DNA of 35,989 bases, from positions 1 through 35,989 of the forward strand of contig FMBT01000617.1 in assembly GCA_900095095.1 (NCBI GenBank). Reading direction: 5' to 3'. The position numbers and the translations under genes are program-made. Under the pieces are notes generated by a model. The model saw only the letters and a list, made by a program, of their open reading frames with translations, did not search any database and was not told the DNA's origin. Of this stretch, positions 32,086 through 35,989 are shown piece by piece (positions within the stretch are counted from its first letter, which is position 1; every line of letters starts with the position of its first letter). The stretch is from Fragilariopsis cylindrus CCMP1102 (Eukaryota; Bacillariophyta; Bacillariophyceae; Bacillariales; Bacillariaceae).

Positions 32086-32501
32086 TGTGTGTACAGGTAC
32101 ATTTTATATCCCTAAAATGTGTGCTGTGTGTGAGCCTACATTGTGAGATACCAGTAGGCTGACAAGACTAAGGAATATAACAGTTCTCCATCCAATAGGT
32201 CAATTTTAAACTTCATAGTTTAATTTTCCAAAATTTAGGTGTACATACTTCATGCTAAAGCTGTTATTATATACTACACTAACAAATACTAGTAAAAGTT
32301 TTGGCATGATTTAGTTTTTATATTCCCCAAATACATTTTATTTTCGGGGTCCCCTCTCTCTATGCTAATTTTGGGGGATTGTTAAATATAACCAGTTACA
32401 CTTTTTGGGACTTAAAAAATATCAAATGAAAAACACTATTTCTCAAGAAAACCCCCAAATAGAAAAGTTAATATGTGTTGCCTGTAGTACGTGTTTTTTT
32501 T

Positions 32502-32549
32502 GTTCAGTTCAGTTCAGTTCAGTTTAGTTTAGTTTTGTTTTGTTTTGTT
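32502..32549. repeat. graded pentanucleotide microsatellite
   Basis: Units change stepwise along the tract from TTCAG to TTTAG to TTTTG, as if point mutations spread by slippage. Confidence 0.9.
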
Positions 32550-33516
32550 AGAAGGGAGCTATACTTACTGCCACATACCCACCAAGATAAACAACCACAC
32601 ATAATCTACAGCAATGTGGCATACTGTATCAATTATAGTGATAATCATACTTATGATTCTACTCTGTCAAATAATTCTGAGGTCTACTACTACTACAGTA
32701 CTCTACTAACATTAGCTATTCTAAAGCATGTGATTTTTAAACTAAGAGAACACATCTTAATAATATATATTATTTAATCTGCTTTTGGTAGTGGTCTAGT
32801 GTAGTTTAGGCAATAATTACTGTAGTGACAACTTCCCATGCTGGAATGTATGTTCTCCTCCGGGCTATAGTAACGTCGTCGTTCTCTTCTTCCAGCTCAT
32901 ACCCTTTAATTAATTAATTAAAAATATTTAATGGACTGACTTTATGTCTAAGACCTCGTAGAAAAGAAAGATGCGACCTCTTGATTTGGTGGTGTTGACT
33001 TATGTTGGGGGGCAATGGGGCAATAGCAAGCTGTAACAAAATTAATGATATTTTTTATGTGCTTTTTATTTCGTGTCGTAAGTACGCTCGTGTTATTGGT
33101 GAGACTTCGGCAAATCTCTACAAGGGTTCTAGCAGGTTCCTAAGGAGGCATGCATGCATGACGTCGAGCCTACCGCTACGTAAGAAGAGCGTTTAGAGTA
33201 CTACGAATAGATAAAAGATATATTTGTACTATTAGTACACCTCTCCTTCCAGTAGCTAGTAGAGAATCGCTCGGACCAATCTTGCTCTTTCTCTTAAAAT
33301 TAAAAATATCATCCACATCAGAACGACGTCGTACAACGCCCTCTACTCTACTCTACTCTACTCTACCACCACGACAGCTAGCGTGGATTCGGAAGAAAAA
33401 AGAAGCGGCGGATCAGTCCCAAACTTCTCTACTTTTGTTGTTTGGGTTTTTTCTAGGAGTCTCTCTTGGTTTAGCTAAGGTATCTCTCTACCATTAATTA
33501 AGCTACGGTAGTCGAG

Positions 33517-33538
33517 TCTCTCTCTCTCTCTCTCTCTT
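33517..33538. repeat. (TC)n dinucleotide tract
   Basis: About eleven TC units upstream of the gene at 33906, probably in its promoter or leader. Confidence 0.9.
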
Positions 33539-33905
33539 TCTATCTTGCTTTCGAATTTAAAACAAGACAACCCTCCGTCCGCGAAAAAAAAGAAGAGGTG
33601 AAAAGAAAGGAAAAAAAAAAGAATTCTATTGAAACGGAAAAAGAAAAAGAAGAAGAAGAAGAGGAAAGCAGAAAGCAGGAGAATTTCAGGATCCCATCCC
33701 ATCCGCTCTTGAAACATACCCCCTCCCCTCCCTCTCTTCCGAGTTTTAAAAGGACTGCAGCAGCAGCAGCAGCATCAGCACATATAATTTATCAGGCAGC
33801 GCAGCGCTCATCCCATTATTCGTTCCGGTACCGTACCGTCACAAACAAAACAAATCACAAATCTCACAACAATACAAAATACAACAATACAAATAATTCT
33901 TAACC

Positions 33906-35989
33906 ATGAAGGCTGATACATTACGTCCAGAATTAAAAACTAAAATTGAAGATTGGATATTATCATTCTATCATTTAGATCCACGATATAAGATCCTTAC
34001 ATTCTTCAATCAATGTGCAAGAGAAGGTGCAGATAATTTAACAGATGATTCACAAGATGAAACAAATAATACAAATAGAGGTTCATCTAATGGACCAATT
34101 CCATGCACATCAGCAGGCATAGGCAGCAGTAATAAAAATAATAAGAATAATGATAGTATAAATACAATTGAACATCAAAGGAACACTAATTTAATGATGA
34201 ATCAAAGCGGTCGATCATCTGCAAGGAATATGAAACATATAAGACCATCCACAATAGCATTACTAAAAAATGTTTTTAATGCAACATCAATACTAACAGT
34301 ATGGCGTCCATGTTCCAATGATGCAATGAGAAAAATGATGGAAGGTGCTGGTGTTGGTAAAGGATTAGATATAAAAGGTAAATCATCGAAACGTGGTATA
34401 TTATCAGCATTTGTACCATTTATGCAAATTTTTAAAGAAGAACATAAACTAGATATACAACCTATTAGTGCTAATGCTAATATGAGAATATATTATAAAC
34501 ATGAAAAATTACGTGATTATGTATATAATGTATTAGAAGATTTTCTTATAAATGGTCCAAAACGTAAAAAGAAACCAAAACTTAATAAAAAGAAAAAATC
34601 CAGTAGGAAGAATAGTACGAATGGAACAGACAACAAGAAGAACAAGATGACAATTACAGCGGAGGAGAAGAAGAAAATACAAGAACATGAAGTACCAGAA
34701 ATTGTTTCAGTTATTGAAGCAAATAATAATCTACGAATAAGTCAAAAGAAAGCATTAGAAGATGCTGCAGCAGAACTGTTTTGTCAAGATGAAGAGAACG
34801 ACGCCTCCGAAGGCGGTCCTGCTACGGATACCGCTAATGCCGATGCCCGCTACCGATGCCGATGCTGACGCCGAATGCGGCGCTTGTGATGGCGTTTGTC
34901 TCACAATACGTCAGTCAACTAATGGTGAAGAAAAGGTTGAAGCTGTTGTTATTGCAGCAGAAAAAGCTGCTGCTGCTGCTGCTATTGATATTGCTGCTGA
35001 AGAAGCTGCTGCATCCGGCGCTTGTGACGGCGGTTGTCTCACAATGTCATCATTACAAACAGAACCAGGTGCAATACGTGAGTCAACTAATGGTGAAGAA
35101 AAGTATGAAGCTGTTGTTATTGCAGCAGAAAAAAGCTGCTGCTATTGCTAGTGCAGCTGCTATTGCTATTGCTGCTGAAGAAGCTGCTGCATATGAAAAT
35201 CCATATAGTGCTGATGATGATGATGTTCCAACTGATGATGAAATTGATTTAGTTGACCATGATGATTTAGCTGACATCAGCGAAGACGATGATGAAGATG
35301 GTCCGACTGATTCCGATAATGAGGAGGAGGAGGATGAGGAGGATGGTATATATGTTGGTACTTTTGATCATTTAGATAAAAATTCACCAACGTATACACC
35401 ATCAAAACCATTAAAGAAAATTAAAAAGTTTGTAAAGACTGGCTATTATGGTATTGAATGTAGTCAACGATTATTCTGGTATGCGACAATTGCAGATGCA
35501 AGTATTGAACGGAAGGGAACAGGAACCGAAACTGGCCGTCCGTCATTACCAGGATTTCAAGATGCTAATATGAAAACACTAAAAGTTGCACAATCGCAAA
35601 TCCCTAAACCAAGCCCAATGCCTGTTGTATTACAACATCAATCATATGAAGATTGTATGAATAAGAAGAAGGGTAGTAGTGAGGACGGTGACGAGTCTTC
35701 GGACGATGACGATTCATCGTACAATCCATTAGATGTATGTTTAGATCCAATATATTTAGTAATGGCATATGAAGAACAAGGTTCAATAAAACCAGTTGTT
35801 TCTGATTTTGATGGATTTTTATTAGGATGGAGACGTGAAGCATTATGGTTCGGGTGTAATTTACCACGTGATCAAGAAAAATTAATGATGTGGTGTGTTG
35901 ATCATGTAGAAGAAGTATTAGAAGAACAAAAACGTAATCCAACAAATGGTGATACGTGGGACGATACGATGGTTAGATATATAAAAAAG
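33906..35989 (+). CDS. large conserved acidic protein, 5' part, two one-base disruptions
   Basis: ATG 33906 begins a protein that runs off the window. Ordered N-terminal pieces (ELKTKIEDWILSFYHLDPRY; STIALLKNVFNATSILTVWR; SKRGILSAFVPFMQIF) are followed by a Lys-rich stretch, an Ala-rich duplicated region, a very acidic segment and an ordered C-terminal part (KTGYYGIECSQRLFWYATI, PSLPGFQDANMKTLK, CLDPIYLVMAYEEQG, FDGFLLGWRREALWFG). These ordered blocks look like a conserved stramenopile family, but I cannot name it. The frame changes twice: at CCC 34846-34848 and at A6 35129-35134. Removing one base from each run restores one continuous frame, and the second site has A5 in the duplicated copy at 34961-34965. 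Both look like one-base homopolymer insertions, possibly sequence errors. No catalytic motif was seen. Confidence 0.7.
34879..35193 (+). repeat. in-gene tandem duplication encoding GACDG/Ala-rich module
   Basis: Copy 1 (34879-35016) and copy 2 (35017-35193) both encode GACDG-x-CLT, STNGEEK, EAVVIAAEK and an IAAEEAAA stretch. Copy 2 carries about 36 extra bases after the CLT block and one extra A in the AAEK codons. Confidence 0.85.

Larger units (their letters stand above)
32086..33905. other. intergenic region with several microsatellites
   Basis: No supportable gene. It contains a graded pentanucleotide tract (TTCAG changing to TTTAG and TTTTG) at 32502-32549, a (CTCTA)n tract at 33341-33366, a (TC)n tract at 33517-33538, a purine-rich stretch at about 33583-33670 and (CAG)n at about 33757-33775. 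The last 400 bp are probably promoter and 5' UTR of the gene at 33906. Confidence 0.55.

Noticed and set aside
1..35989. tRNA, rRNA or CRISPR
   Set aside because: No TPsiC-like arm with matching acceptor stem, no rRNA core and no spaced short repeats were seen; the only arrays are direct tandem repeats.

Overview
The window looks like a nuclear contig from a diatom. It is AT-rich eukaryotic DNA with short GT-AG introns and long Ser/Asn/Gln/Asp/Glu tracts inside proteins. It has a diatom-type DUF6824 protein, presequences with an Ala|Phe cleavage motif of the kind used for diatom plastid import, and a decayed Ty3/gypsy retroelement. I saw no bacterial operon, rRNA, tRNA or CRISPR.
Layout. 1-2.1 kb: noncoding, with two local tandem duplications. 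2.1-2.7 kb: a small Ser-rich protein with a possible PP1-docking motif. 3.6-5.6 kb (minus): a two-exon CRAL-TRIO-like plus DUF6824 protein. 6.7-7.3 kb (minus): a broken plastid-type thioredoxin-like gene. 8.6-11.4 kb: a degenerate Ty3/gypsy gag-protease-RT fragment with frameshift, stops and truncation. 12.2-12.6 kb (minus): a small secreted Cys-containing protein. 14.7-16.2 kb: a two-exon Q/N-rich coiled-coil protein. 16.6-17.1 kb: gene or transposon relics. 17.3-18.1 kb: a Gly/Ala-rich membrane-segment protein broken by one base. 18.6-20.3 kb (minus) and 20.7-22.8 kb (plus): a divergent pair, an acidic protein with a methyltransferase-like fold and a calcineurin-like metallophosphoesterase, sharing a promoter with a palindromic E2F-like site. 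23.0-26.4 kb (minus): a 1129-residue, mostly disordered membrane protein. 27.2-28.4 kb: a two-exon multi-pass protein resembling the C-terminal half of ThrE/Prm10 transporters. 28.4-33.9 kb: a gene-free block with a 189-bp tandem array. 33.9 kb to the end: the 5' part of a large conserved acidic protein with an internal tandem duplication and two one-base disruptions.
The genes do not form one pathway; this is an ordinary eukaryotic neighbourhood. The points most worth a second look are the 189-bp array, the corrected exon structures (especially the missed first exon at 5509-5617 and the probable missed signal-peptide exon before 20729), the repeated one-base homopolymer shifts in otherwise good genes, two in-frame TGA codons in the retroelement, the E2F-like palindrome, and a TACTGTA/TACAGTA word that recurs in noncoding DNA.
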